Assembly: GCA_030593295.1 (NCBI GenBank)
Contig: JAUVHO010000024.1
Span: 1-34,355 of the forward strand
DNA from: Methanomassiliicoccales archaeon
Lineage (GTDB): Archaea; Thermoplasmatota; Thermoplasmata; RBG-16-68-12; SOIM01
DNA length: 34,355 nt
Direction of reading: 5' to 3'
Shown here one piece after another: positions 1 through 8,303 of the stretch. Numbering within the stretch: the stretch's first letter is position 1; the number at the start of each line of letters is the position of its first letter. Under the pieces are notes generated by a model. That model had not been told where the DNA came from. It worked only from the letters and a program-made list of their open reading frames with translations, and searched no databases. The position numbers and the translations under genes are program-made.

Positions 1-140
1 AGAAGAACGAGAAGGACTTCAAGGCGATGGAGAAGAGATTGGAGGCCAAGATGAAGGACCTCCAGGGGAAGGAGACCCGGCTGGAAGAGAGGAAGGAAGC
101 CTTTGAGAAGATGAAGGCGAAGCTGGACAAGCTCCTGTAA
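1..140 (+). CDS. C-terminal end of a coiled-coil protein (partial)
   Basis: An open frame enters from the left edge (first full codon at base 3) and stops with TAA at 138-140. The 45 visible residues are almost all Lys, Glu, Arg, Leu and Met in heptad-like spacing and end in LDKLL, which is a charged coiled coil. No domain can be named from this fragment. The codon pattern is ordinary for the window, so I take this strand as coding, although the opposite-strand S-component frame runs through the same bases (19-140). Confidence 0.6.
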   Translation, partial: KNEKDFKAMEKRLEAKMKDLQGKETRLEERKEAFEKMKAKLDKLL

Positions 141-759
141 ACCCGTTTTCCTCATCTATTTTTCCCGCGATTGGCGCTATGTTCAGTTGCGGTATCCCGT
201 GTTCGTGTACGTAAGTGAATATCGTCCCTACGAGCGGGATGAACATCAATGAGCTCATGAGATGGTAGACAGTGAACGGCGCCAGCATCGCGTATGCATG
301 TGTTAGGCTCTCCAGAGTATGGGGCCTCAGGAAGTACCAGAAGCCCAGGGTGGTCCAGATATCATAGATCAGCGTTGCGACCAATCCAGTACCAGTTATC
401 AGGGCTATTGATTTGGTGACCGTGATCACTTTGCCCTTGAGCCGCGTCCCCATAAGCCCGACGAACAGGAATCCTGTCCAGGTGAAGAGCGATATCCCGA
501 GTATGGCCACAATCCCAAACTGGTTCCCGAACCCGAGGAGGTATATCAGAGTGTCCGAGATGGCCATGGTGACAATGGGCACCACAAGGGCGTAGACCCT
601 ACCCAACAAGGCACCGGCAAGAAGCGAGACCACCAGCACCGTTTCGAAGTTGGCATACTTGAACAAGAGGATTCTTCCCACGACTCCCACGAGTATCAGC
701 GCCAGGGCGAACGCCATCCTGTCAATGGTCTTCATCCTCGGGTCTCTCGTGAGTTTCAT
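19..759 (-). CDS. ECF-type transporter S component-like membrane protein
   Basis: A multi-pass membrane protein of 246 residues. The N-terminal half resembles the substrate-binding S components of ECF vitamin transporters, closest in feel to the DUF6580-like group: an R-x-L-L-F-x-x-A-N-F-E-T segment, then a Gly/Ala/Leu-rich helix and an aspartate in TISDTLIYLLG-like context. The start at 759 has GGAGG nine bases upstream. A longer open frame upstream is discarded because it only shadows the DUF4430 gene. It lies 16 bases after that gene and is presumably cotranscribed with it. No EcfA or EcfT gene is in the window, so a shared energising module elsewhere is inferred; the substrate is unknown. 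The last 41 codons run antisense through the neighbouring coiled-coil gene and look unlike a membrane protein (Pro/Ser-rich), so the true C-terminus may be near base 145. Confidence 0.72.
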   Translation of the reverse strand: MKLTRDPRMKTIDRMAFALALILVGVVGRILLFKYANFETVLVVSLLAGALLGRVYALVVPIVTMAISDTLIYLLGFGNQFGIVAILGISLFTWTGFLFVGLMGTRLKGKVITVTKSIALITGTGLVATLIYDIWTTLGFWYFLRPHTLESLTHAYAMLAPFTVYHLMSSLMFIPLVGTIFTYVHEHGIPQLNIAPIAGKIDEENGFTGACPASPSSSQRLPSSLPAGSPSPGGPSSWPPISSPSP

Positions 760-775
760 TCCAGAGTTCCTCCGT

Positions 776-1210
776 TCATATCTGGGGGTCCTCCCATCTC
801 CATTCGACCCGGTCTCCGTCGGACAGTTCTCTTCTGTCGGATGATATCTCCCCGTACTTCTCGTTGACGTAATACTGCCAGAACCTCCCCTGACCGGTCT
901 CCAGGCCATTGATGGAGTCCACGAAGATGGCGTCATACGGTTCCCAGACCGTGCCCTCGATTTCGAATCCGTTCGTTTCTGCACATTCCTCCAGGAGACG
1001 ATAGACGGTGTTGTTGGTCGTTCTGTCCATTGAGCAATCGACCGTCCAGCCGTCACCGATCAGTCTGATGCTAACGTCCTCGATCTCGCTTCGATGAACC
1101 GGTTGTCCAATGATGAAGCCCGCCAATAGGGCCAGACCGAGCATTCCAGCCATCACTATGATACCGAATATGATCGCCTTGTTCCTCTCGCGCATATCCT
1201 TCAGGCTCAC
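776..1210 (-). CDS. DUF4430 (transcobalamin-like) membrane-anchored protein
   Basis: 144 residues: one N-terminal membrane helix (about 11-35), then an extracytoplasmic DUF4430 domain (about 47-140). The hallmark is the C-terminal block with FWQYYVNEKYG followed by LSDGDRVEWRW, and an N-terminal NNTVYRLLEEC helix. DUF4430 is related to the transcobalamin/intrinsic factor C-terminal domain and is often found beside ECF or cobalamin transport genes, so a role in capturing a ligand outside the membrane is likely; the ligand is not shown by sequence. The start is GTG at 1210, overlapping the TGA of the upstream propeller gene (GTGA), with a strong GGAGGAG site six bases before it. Middle gene of the putative uptake operon. 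Confidence 0.85.
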   Translation of the reverse strand: MSLKDMRERNKAIIFGIIVMAGMLGLALLAGFIIGQPVHRSEIEDVSIRLIGDGWTVDCSMDRTTNNTVYRLLEECAETNGFEIEGTVWEPYDAIFVDSINGLETGQGRFWQYYVNEKYGEISSDRRELSDGDRVEWRWEDPQI

Positions 1211-2895
1211 CGGTTCTCCTCCTGCTTCCCCTTTTGCCTGAGGTTGTAGGCAATTGCACTGCCCACCATGAGCAGAACAAAAGCAAGACCCGCAATAATC
1301 ATCAGATTGTCCACCTGGTCAGACCCGGAGGCGATGTGGTCTGAAAATGCGTAAACGTGTCCGTTGTCCGAGGCGATGAAGAGATCGCCGTCAGCGATCA
1401 CCGGTGATGATAGAATGTAGTTCGTGGGTGAAGGCTTGTAGTCCCAGATTGGACTACCATGGGCGGCATCCAGGCAATAGATCTGTCCCTCGAGCTCATT
1501 CGTGGCGAAGTATACCTTCCCGTCCGCAACAACGGGAGAAGATTGTATCGGACCTTCCACCTCGTATTCCCAAAGAAGGGTTCCATCCATCTGGTATGCC
1601 AGGAGCTTCCCGGACTGACCGAGCAAACCCGTGCCCACGAACAGTCCATCATCTGACACCGCCGGGGATGAGGTGCTCTCACCGATCTGCTTCTTCCAGT
1701 TCAGAGTTCCGTCGGTTCCAACTGAGTACAGGTTTCCATCCCAGCTTGTGAAGAATATGTTCTCATTATTGACGGCCGGGGAGGACATCACCCTCTCGTC
1801 CGTATCGAACATCCACAGGAAGCTGCCATTAGTGGCGGACAAGGCCAGCAGGCCGTGCGGAGCGTCGAAGCTCAAGCCGTTGTCAACCGCGGTCCCGGCT
1901 ATTCCAACGTACAGAACACCATCCTGGATCGCAGGGGATGAAGCGTAGACCGAGGCGGTCTCGTATTCCCATATGATCGAGCCGGTCTCGATGTCCAGTG
2001 ACACCACGGAGGCGTCTCCGCCAATCTCGTTGAACGTCCCGATGAAGACTTGATGGTTCCACACTTTGGGGGAGGAGGTGATTGATTGACGCCAGGGGTT
2101 GGGCTGGACCATGGTTTTCCACACAACGTTCCCATTCTCCGCATCCAGACAGTAGACCCTTCCGTCCGCTGCCCCGATCAGAACCTTCCCGTCGTACAAG
2201 GCCGGGGAGGACATGCCCTTGATGGTGAGTTTGCTCCAGATCACCTCGCCGGTCTCCTGGTCCAGTGCATGGAAGCCGTTGGTTCCTGTGATGAAGACCT
2301 TTCCCCACCCGACAGCAGCAGATGAATCGATTTCGAGCTTCTGGGAGTCAAAGTCCCATTTCACCTTCCCCCTTTCGGGAGCCACGCTCGTTGAACTGCC
2401 CTGGTTGTTGAGAGTGTTTCTGAACATGATGCTGGGATGATCGTTCTCCGGAGTGGGAACCGGCAAGGGACTTGACCAGTCAGGATAGTCCATCTCACAG
2501 TAAAGCGCAATGGATTCCCCATCTTCCAACAGATAATCGCTCTGACCAACAGGAGCCATGCCCCATGTCACGTTCTCCGAGTCCCAGAAGTAGAAATGCC
2601 AATAGTGTGGAAGCGAACAGTCCCCCTCGCCTATCTTCTTGATCATGACACCAAATGAGAACCACTCCACCTCCATTTCCAGGCCCAGTTCTTCCACCGC
2701 TCTCTCAGTGAAGCTGAACGCTGTCTTGTTCTCGCCTATCTCCAGCTCCGCCCAGTAGTACTCCCCGTTGCCCATGTCGATGAGAAGGGATGCCTCCTCC
2801 GTGGACGCCACTCCCGGCATTGGCTGAAGAGAGAATGCCAACATTGCTGCGACGCCCAGAGTGACCAAAGTTCCGATGAGTCTCTTCGTGTTCAT
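1207..2895 (-). CDS. Secreted DUF4430-like / PQQ-type beta-propeller protein with C-terminal anchor
   Basis: 562 residues. A signal peptide (1-30) is followed by a DUF4430-like domain (about 34-140) with two cysteines (C93, C133) and a block ending in LLEDGESIALYCEMDYPDW, analogous to the DGD-x-hydrophobic end of the downstream DUF4430 protein. Residues about 175-520 carry seven or so PQQ-like propeller blades, each with SSPA/SSPV and DAENG-, DIETG- or DAAHG-type turns followed by a Trp. A membrane helix (about 530-551) and a basic tail anchor it. ATG at 2895 is preceded by GGGGA. It is the first gene of the operon with the second DUF4430 protein and the S component, which suggests a surface receptor presenting substrate to the transporter. 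PQQ-like repeats do not prove that PQQ is bound; many such archaeal propellers are structural. Confidence 0.82.
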   Translation of the reverse strand: MNTKRLIGTLVTLGVAAMLAFSLQPMPGVASTEEASLLIDMGNGEYYWAELEIGENKTAFSFTERAVEELGLEMEVEWFSFGVMIKKIGEGDCSLPHYWHFYFWDSENVTWGMAPVGQSDYLLEDGESIALYCEMDYPDWSSPLPVPTPENDHPSIMFRNTLNNQGSSTSVAPERGKVKWDFDSQKLEIDSSAAVGWGKVFITGTNGFHALDQETGEVIWSKLTIKGMSSPALYDGKVLIGAADGRVYCLDAENGNVVWKTMVQPNPWRQSITSSPKVWNHQVFIGTFNEIGGDASVVSLDIETGSIIWEYETASVYASSPAIQDGVLYVGIAGTAVDNGLSFDAPHGLLALSATNGSFLWMFDTDERVMSSPAVNNENIFFTSWDGNLYSVGTDGTLNWKKQIGESTSSPAVSDDGLFVGTGLLGQSGKLLAYQMDGTLLWEYEVEGPIQSSPVVADGKVYFATNELEGQIYCLDAAHGSPIWDYKPSPTNYILSSPVIADGDLFIASDNGHVYAFSDHIASGSDQVDNLMIIAGLAFVLLMVGSAIAYNLRQKGKQEENR

Positions 2896-2934
2896 GTTTC
2901 CCCTGTCCCCAAGTATAGTAAACTTTATCTACTT

Positions 2935-2950
2935 TTCAAGTATACTTGAA
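2935..2950. promoter_or_regulatory. Perfect 16-bp palindrome (candidate operator) between divergent genes
   Basis: TTCAAGTATACTTGAA is identical to its reverse complement. It lies 40 bases before the start of the propeller/DUF4430/ECF operon and about 47 bases before the divergent regulator gene. AT-rich TATA-like elements surround it. This is where a dimeric regulator encoded next door would be expected to bind; binding itself is inference. Confidence 0.55.
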
Positions 2951-2996
2951 TGCAGTAAAATAGACTTGTAATTACTTAAACCTTCGTCTATGGCCG

Positions 2997-3800
2997 GTGT
3001 GGCAAATGAAACTGTTGCGCGATCTGAAGGAGACGACCAGGCTCCTGATACTCCTGGAGATAGTGAATGCACGGCCCAGGGCACTGCAGGCGATATCCTC
3101 CAAACTGGGCATAACGGTCCAGGGCATGTCCGATTACGTCAGGGGCATGACGGAAGAGGGGTTGGTCAAGAAGATAAGCGGAGAGTATCGGGCCACTAGG
3201 AAAGGCGTTGAGCTGTTGGAGAGTCGGATGCTCGAACTCAAGGACTTCGTGGACTCGTCCATAAAGCAGCTTGAGATAATCGATGTTTGCGGAGCCATTG
3301 CTGGAAATGATGTCAGGAGGGATGACGAGGTCGGACTCTTCATGGAGGATGGGGTGCTCGTTGCATACTCTGGAAAGGAGTCTCCGTCCAAGGGCCTTGC
3401 GATGACGGATTCCCGGAAAGGAGAGGATGTGGCCGTGAAGGATCCGAGCGGGATGGTGTCACTCAAGTCTGGCAGGATAACGGTCCTTCAGATTCCCTCT
3501 CTTCAAGATGGAGGAACACACAAGGTCTCAATCACGGACGCAAGAAAGGTGCTCAAAGGACTTCAGTACGACCGAGTGGCCATTATGGACGTTGTCTCCC
3601 GTGCCTTGCTGAACGCACTGGACATTATGCCGGACTTCGATTTCGCTCCCCTTCCATCTTCCTTTGAAGCCGCGCAGAAGGGCATGGACGTGGTTATCAT
3701 CGCCTCTGGAGAGACGGTGCCCGTGGTCATTTCGGAATTGGAGGCAGAGAACAGAAGGCTGGAGGACCCGATCCAGTACGAAGTGAAGACCTTGGCTTAG
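2997..3800 (+). CDS. Winged-helix transcriptional regulator with C-terminal sensory-type domain
   Basis: 267 residues. The N-terminal 75 residues form a MarR/Lrp-style winged helix: LLILLEIVNA, then the recognition-like stretch ISSKLGITVQGMSDYV and the wing EGLVKKISGEYRAT. The remaining part (about 90-265) is an alpha/beta domain of the kind seen in archaeal DUF7839-type regulators, probably a ligand or effector domain. The start used is GTG at 2997; ATG at 3006 is an equally good choice, and a TATA-like ACTTAAA around 2974-2980 would make the transcript nearly leaderless. It is divergent from the DUF4430/ECF operon with a palindrome between them, so control of that operon and of itself is likely. 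Family name moderately sure, ligand unknown. Confidence 0.75.
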   Translation: MWQMKLLRDLKETTRLLILLEIVNARPRALQAISSKLGITVQGMSDYVRGMTEEGLVKKISGEYRATRKGVELLESRMLELKDFVDSSIKQLEIIDVCGAIAGNDVRRDDEVGLFMEDGVLVAYSGKESPSKGLAMTDSRKGEDVAVKDPSGMVSLKSGRITVLQIPSLQDGGTHKVSITDARKVLKGLQYDRVAIMDVVSRALLNALDIMPDFDFAPLPSSFEAAQKGMDVVIIASGETVPVVISELEAENRRLEDPIQYEVKTLA

Positions 3801-3830
3801 ACTTTGGACTCGTGAACAGTGCACAAAAGG

Positions 3831-3840
3831 TTTTATTATA
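3831..3840 (+). promoter_or_regulatory. TATA box for the GlmU-like/glmS operon
   Basis: TTTTATTATA is centred about 31 bases before the ATG at 3867, predicting a transcript with only a few leader bases. No Shine-Dalgarno is visible before that ATG, consistent with a leaderless or nearly leaderless message. Confidence 0.55.
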
Positions 3841-3866
3841 CATCATAATCTGTTCATCGTGGTCTT

Positions 3867-5057
3867 ATGAAAGCTGTTATTCTGGCTGCTGGAAAGGGTA
3901 CTAGGCTCGACCCGTTCACGGTATCGCAACCCAAGGTCATGATAGACGTGGCCAATCGCCCCATCCTGGAATATGTGGTGGAGTCACTGGTCAAGAACGC
4001 CATCAGGGATATCGTCATGGTCGTCGGCTACAAGAAGGAGAAGATCATGAGCCACTTCGAGGATGGAGGAGATTTCGACGCGCACATTGAATACGTTACG
4101 CAGGACAAGCAGCTGGGGACCGCACACGCTCTGTTCTTTGCAAAGAACCTGATGGATGAAGAGTTCATCATGCTCCCAGGGGACAACATCATAGACCCCA
4201 CAACCATCGCTGACCTGCTAGAGAAGAAAAAGGGCATATCCATAGTCATCACCGAGAGCGAACATCCTTCGAAGTACGGCGTTGTGGGTCTCTCCAAGGG
4301 CGTCATCAAGGAGTATGTGGAGAAGCCAGTCGAGGAAGCCGGCAATCTCATCAGCACCGCGATCTGCAGTTTCGAACCTTCAATATTCGACACTTTGGCT
4401 CCTCTGATGGACGAGGGGAAGTACGATATTACCGATCTGATACAGACCGTGGTCGCCAAGGAGACCGTGCAGGGCATCTTCACTTCCGGGATGTGGGCGG
4501 ACGCGGTCTATCCGTGGGACCTGCTGAAGGTCAACTCACTGGCGCTCAACAGGATAACGGGGGAGAAGGCCGGAACGGTGGAGAGGGGCGCTACCATTAA
4601 CGGGCCAGTCTCGGTTGGGGAAGGTTCGGTCATCAAGTCAGGCAGCTACATCGCAGGGCCAGTCGTGATAGGGAAAGGTTGTGAGATTGGGCCAAATGTC
4701 ACCATCAACCCGTCCACCAGCATAGGTCACAACGTCAGGATCGCGCCCTTCAGCCTGGTCGAGCACAGCGTCGTGATGAGCGACACAAGTCTCGGGCCGC
4801 ATTCATACCTCTCAAACTCGGTCATCGGACCTGGATGCCAGTTCTCTTCAAGGTTCACCGCCAGCAGCGGACCGACCATTTTCATTCTGGAAGGAGAGCA
4901 GCATGAACTAGCGAGCGTGGGCACGTTCATAGGAGAGGATTCTGTCATGGACAGCGGTGTGGTGGCGGAGCCTGGTTCCATAATAGGAGCCAGTTCCAGG
5001 GTTCAATCCCAGGCCGTTCTGAGCGGGAAGCTTCCCAACAAGAGCATAGTGATCTAG
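3867..5057 (+). CDS. glmU: Bifunctional sugar-1-phosphate nucleotidylyltransferase/acetyltransferase (GlmU-like)
   Basis: 396 residues. The N-terminal half (1 to about 225) is a nucleotidyltransferase with the glycine-rich signature LAAGKGTRLDPFT, the SQPKVM lysine, and LPGDNII as the metal-binding segment. The C-terminal half (about 240-396) is a left-handed beta-helix of hexapeptide repeats (VSVGEGSVIKSGSYIAGPVV and similar), as in archaeal bifunctional GlmU-type enzymes that acetylate glucosamine-1-phosphate and form UDP-GlcNAc. Its length matches archaeal members, which lack parts of the bacterial form. glmS follows after one base, so the pair should supply UDP-GlcNAc from fructose-6-phosphate with a phosphoglucosamine mutase encoded elsewhere. 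Substrate (glucosamine versus glucose) cannot be decided by reading alone, but the neighbour favours glucosamine. Confidence 0.88.
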   Translation: MKAVILAAGKGTRLDPFTVSQPKVMIDVANRPILEYVVESLVKNAIRDIVMVVGYKKEKIMSHFEDGGDFDAHIEYVTQDKQLGTAHALFFAKNLMDEEFIMLPGDNIIDPTTIADLLEKKKGISIVITESEHPSKYGVVGLSKGVIKEYVEKPVEEAGNLISTAICSFEPSIFDTLAPLMDEGKYDITDLIQTVVAKETVQGIFTSGMWADAVYPWDLLKVNSLALNRITGEKAGTVERGATINGPVSVGEGSVIKSGSYIAGPVVIGKGCEIGPNVTINPSTSIGHNVRIAPFSLVEHSVVMSDTSLGPHSYLSNSVIGPGCQFSSRFTASSGPTIFILEGEQHELASVGTFIGEDSVMDSGVVAEPGSIIGASSRVQSQAVLSGKLPNKSIVI

Positions 5058-5058
5058 C

Positions 5059-6855
5059 ATGTGTGGCATTGTAGGGTACACGGGTCATCGAAGGGCCCAA
5101 CCGATTCTTCTCAACTCCCTCAAAAAGCTGGAGTACAGAGGATACGATTCTGCAGGGATAGCGATCATTGACAAAGAGATGGTCATCCACAAGGACAAGG
5201 GCGAGATCGCCGTATTGGAGGGACACCTTCCAAAGATCGAAGGCTCTGTCGGGATTGCTCATACCAGGTGGGCGACGCACGGCAAGCCAAACCAGACCAA
5301 CGCACACCCGTTCACGGACTGCAAGAAGAGGATTGCGCTGATCCACAACGGCATCGTGGAGAACTATCTCGACATTAAGGAGAAGCTGCTGGAAGAAGGC
5401 CACGAGTTCAAATCTGACACGGACACCGAGGTCGTCGTCCATCTCTTGGAGAAGTACTACGAGGGAGATCTGGAGAAGGCCATGCTGAAGACCCTCAAGG
5501 AGATCGAGGGATCCTATGCGTTCGTGGCCATCAGCGTCGAGGAGAAGGATAAGATAGTCGTCGCCAGGAAAGAGAGCCCGTTGATCTTGGGCAAGGGGAA
5601 CGACGAGAACTTCATCGCTTCGGACATTCCAGCATTGCTGAAGGAGACCAATAGGGTCACTAACCTGCACGACGGAGAAGTGGCCACCATCACACCCACG
5701 TCAATAAGGGTCGTCGATTTGGAAGGCAACGAGGTCGCCAAGGAATGGAAGACGATCAACTGGAACACCGAGGACGCTGAACGTGGCGGCTACGAACACT
5801 TCATGTTGAAAGAGATATATGAAGCGCCAAGCACAATCCACAATACGATTCTAGGCAGGGTGTCCGCTCTGGACCTGGGTCCTCCGTTGGGTGACGATTT
5901 TTCGGCCATCAAGATGGTCGCATGCGGGACCTCCTTCTACGCCACCATGGCGGGGAAGTACATTCTTGAGGAGATCGCAGGGATTCCCACCACAGTTGAA
6001 TTGGCATCCGAATATAGGTACTCCTCCCGGGCCCACGAGAGACCTTTGACGATTCTTATCAGCCAGAGCGGGGAGACGCTGGACACACTGGGGGCCGCCA
6101 GAGAGGCGAAGCAGAGGGGATGTCCTCTCCTGGCCATCACCAACTACATGGGCAGTTCACTGGCAAGGACGGTCGGAGAGAGCAGGGTCTTCTATACTAG
6201 AGCAGGGATAGAGATCGGGGTCGCCGCCACCAAGACATTTGTCGCCCAGCTCATCGCTCTTTATCTCATTGCCCTTCAACTGGCTCAGGAGAGACACACC
6301 AAGAACTCGGACGAGATCAGAAGGATGCTGGATGAGATGCGTACTTTGCCCAGGGTCGCATGGAAGGTCCTGGGAAAGGGTCCGGAGATACGTGAACTCG
6401 CGGAGAAGTACCACGACGTGAAGGACGCTTTCATTCTGGGTCGAGGATTGAACTACCCGATCGCACTGGAAGGCGCATTGAAATTGAAGGAGATCTCTTA
6501 CATTCATGCAGAAGGGTTCGCCGCTGGAGAACTGAAACACGGACCCCTGGCCTTGATGTCGGAGGAAGCCGTCGTTCTGGCGGTAGCGGTACAGGACCAC
6601 ACATACAAGAAGATCCTCGGCAACATCCGGGAGGTCAACGCCAGAGGTTCTCCCGTCATCGGCATTGGATACGAGGGCGACGATAACCTGCGGAAGTTCG
6701 TGGATGACCTGATTCTTCTCCCGAAGGTCTCAAACATATTCTCTGCCATCCCCGTTGTCCTGGCCTTCCAGCTCTTCGCTTACTACGTCGCCAAGGAGAG
6801 AGGGTGCGAGATTGACAAGCCCAGACATTTGGCGAAAACGGTAACGGTCGAATAG
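5059..6855 (+). CDS. glmS: Glutamine--fructose-6-phosphate aminotransferase (isomerizing)
   Basis: 598 residues, normal family length. It makes glucosamine-6-phosphate from fructose-6-phosphate and glutamine. The protein starts MCGIVGYTG, so the N-terminal nucleophile cysteine is exposed after Met removal; the Ntn amidohydrolase domain continues with THGKPNQTNAHPF and HNGIVENY. Two SIS sugar-isomerase domains follow: the first has CGTSFYATM and SQSGETLDT, the second LGRGLNYPIALEGALKLKE. The C-terminus ends DKPRHLAKTVTVE, including the lysine that forms the Schiff base with the sugar. Translationally coupled to the GlmU-like gene (one base between stop and start). Confidence 0.97.
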   Translation: MCGIVGYTGHRRAQPILLNSLKKLEYRGYDSAGIAIIDKEMVIHKDKGEIAVLEGHLPKIEGSVGIAHTRWATHGKPNQTNAHPFTDCKKRIALIHNGIVENYLDIKEKLLEEGHEFKSDTDTEVVVHLLEKYYEGDLEKAMLKTLKEIEGSYAFVAISVEEKDKIVVARKESPLILGKGNDENFIASDIPALLKETNRVTNLHDGEVATITPTSIRVVDLEGNEVAKEWKTINWNTEDAERGGYEHFMLKEIYEAPSTIHNTILGRVSALDLGPPLGDDFSAIKMVACGTSFYATMAGKYILEEIAGIPTTVELASEYRYSSRAHERPLTILISQSGETLDTLGAAREAKQRGCPLLAITNYMGSSLARTVGESRVFYTRAGIEIGVAATKTFVAQLIALYLIALQLAQERHTKNSDEIRRMLDEMRTLPRVAWKVLGKGPEIRELAEKYHDVKDAFILGRGLNYPIALEGALKLKEISYIHAEGFAAGELKHGPLALMSEEAVVLAVAVQDHTYKKILGNIREVNARGSPVIGIGYEGDDNLRKFVDDLILLPKVSNIFSAIPVVLAFQLFAYYVAKERGCEIDKPRHLAKTVTVE

Positions 6856-6890
6856 AAAACGTTATCTCATATCTGTTTTATCAGTGCCCA

Positions 6891-8141
6891 ATGGTGAAAA
6901 GGCCGAGAGGAACGAGGGACTTCTCCCCCGAAGAGATGGAGAAGAGGCGTTACGTCGAGGACGTCATACGAAAGGTCAGCGACAGCTTTGGCTTCCGGGA
7001 GATATCCACCCCCACCTTCGAGAGCTCCGAGCTCTTCATCATGCGCTCCGGCCCGGAAGTGGTCGACCAGATGTATGTGTTCAAGGACAAGGGCGACAGG
7101 GAACTGGCCTTGCGTCCCGAATTGACCGCGTCCGTGATGAGGTTCTTCGTGGAGAAGTTAAAGAACTACCCAAAGCCGCTGAAGATCTACTATTTGGGTC
7201 CGTGTTTCAGGTATGAGAGGCCTCAGAAGGGTCGATACCGGGAGTTCTTCCAGTACGGTGCGGAACTCGTGGGCGGCGGTGTTCTCGATTCGGATGTGGA
7301 GATAATCAACCTTGCGATTAATGTCGTTAAGCGGCTCGGGATCAAGAGCTTCCAGCTGAGGCTGGGCAACATCGGGATTCTTAGGAAGTTGCTCGAAGGT
7401 TCTTCGGACGTGAACGAGTGCTTGAAGTTCATCACAACAGAGAAGTTCGATGATCTGAGCGGTCGCTTGGCGGCGGACGGTCTCTCAGACAAAGAGGACA
7501 CGATACTATCACTGGCTAAGTTGAAGGGACCGGATGTGCTCCAGCAGGTCAAGGAAATCGTTGGGGATGATGCCCCTGAAGAAGTGGAATACATGGAGAC
7601 TCTCGGGGAGGCCCTGAAGGGCTACGTTACGGACGACATCCAATTCGAGCCAGCAATGGTCAGAGGCCTGGACTATTATACGGGAATGGTGTTCGAGGTC
7701 GACTGCTGGGAGCTGGGTGCGGAGAGGCAGATATGCGGTGGAGGTTCCTATTCATTGGCGGACGTTCTGGGCGGCGAAGCGATCTTCTCCACTGGATTCG
7801 CGTTCGGCCTTGACCGGATGGTCCTCGTGTTGGAGGAGGAAGAGTTCTCATTCCCCAGCAAGGCGGTTGAGGTTTATGTGATCCCCATCGGTGAAGCGAT
7901 GAGGGAAAATGCAAGGGGCGTACTGAAGAGCCTCAGGGAGAACGGCATCTCATCGGACATGGACCTGATCGGCAGGGGTCCCTCCAAGAACCTGGACTAT
8001 GCCAATTCGTTAGGTGCTGAGAAAGTTGTTTTCGTCGGAGAAGATGAGTGGTCGAAGAGCTCAGTGAGCGTCAAGAACATGGAAACCGGGGAACAGAAGG
8101 ACGTGCTGGTGGATCAGCTCGTTGATGTTCTATCCAAGTGA
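6891..8141 (+). CDS. hisS: Histidyl-tRNA synthetase
   Basis: 416 residues, a class II aminoacyl-tRNA synthetase of standard length. Begins with the typical RGTRDFSPEE; class II motif 2 is seen as GPCFRYERPQKGRYREFFQ, the histidine-specific motif as RGLDYYTGMVFEV, and motif 3 in FSTGFAFGLDRM. The C-terminal anticodon-binding domain starts around residue 325 (VEVYVIPIGE). It sits 35 bases after glmS with a possible weak TATA (GTTATCTCAT) in the gap, so it may have its own promoter. Nothing unusual was noticed in it. Confidence 0.97.
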   Translation: MVKRPRGTRDFSPEEMEKRRYVEDVIRKVSDSFGFREISTPTFESSELFIMRSGPEVVDQMYVFKDKGDRELALRPELTASVMRFFVEKLKNYPKPLKIYYLGPCFRYERPQKGRYREFFQYGAELVGGGVLDSDVEIINLAINVVKRLGIKSFQLRLGNIGILRKLLEGSSDVNECLKFITTEKFDDLSGRLAADGLSDKEDTILSLAKLKGPDVLQQVKEIVGDDAPEEVEYMETLGEALKGYVTDDIQFEPAMVRGLDYYTGMVFEVDCWELGAERQICGGGSYSLADVLGGEAIFSTGFAFGLDRMVLVLEEEEFSFPSKAVEVYVIPIGEAMRENARGVLKSLRENGISSDMDLIGRGPSKNLDYANSLGAEKVVFVGEDEWSKSSVSVKNMETGEQKDVLVDQLVDVLSK

Positions 8142-8150
8142 AAAGGGAAC

Positions 8151-8226
8151 TGGCGCCCCCAACGGAATTTGAATCCGTGTCCCGAGCTCGACAGGCTCGG
8201 ATGATAGGCCACTACACCATGGGGGC
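8151..8226 (-). tRNA. tRNA-Asp (GTC)
   Basis: Reading the minus strand: acceptor GCCCCCA pairs with TGGGGGC, a D arm with GGTGTAGTGG, anticodon stem CGAGC/GCTCG around the loop CTGTCGA (anticodon GTC), four-base variable region, and T arm ACGGA-TTCAAAT-TCCGT. Discriminator is G, as usual for tRNA-Asp, and the CCA end is encoded (8151-8153). No intron. The folded part without CCA is 8154-8226. Confidence 0.95.
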
Positions 8227-8267
8227 GGATTTGCGGGTTATGGGCTAACGGATTAGATAACCTTTGC

Positions 8268-8276
8268 GATATATAG
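8268..8276 (-). promoter_or_regulatory. TATA box for tRNA-Asp
   Basis: On the minus strand the sequence CTATATATC lies about 45 bases before the tRNA 5' end, placing the start of transcription near 8245 and giving a leader of about 20 bases for RNase P to remove. Confidence 0.5.
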
Positions 8277-8303
8277 AATCTTGTGGATTGAGATTCCTGA
8301 TGA

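Noticed and set aside
760-1056. N-terminal extension of the S-component frame
   Set aside because: These 99 codons shadow the DUF4430 gene in another frame, and a good ribosome site exists at the internal ATG (759).
4945-5670. 241-residue open frame opposite to the GlmU-like/glmS genes
   Set aside because: Both opposing genes are certain; the translation looks like a shadow of glmS codon usage.
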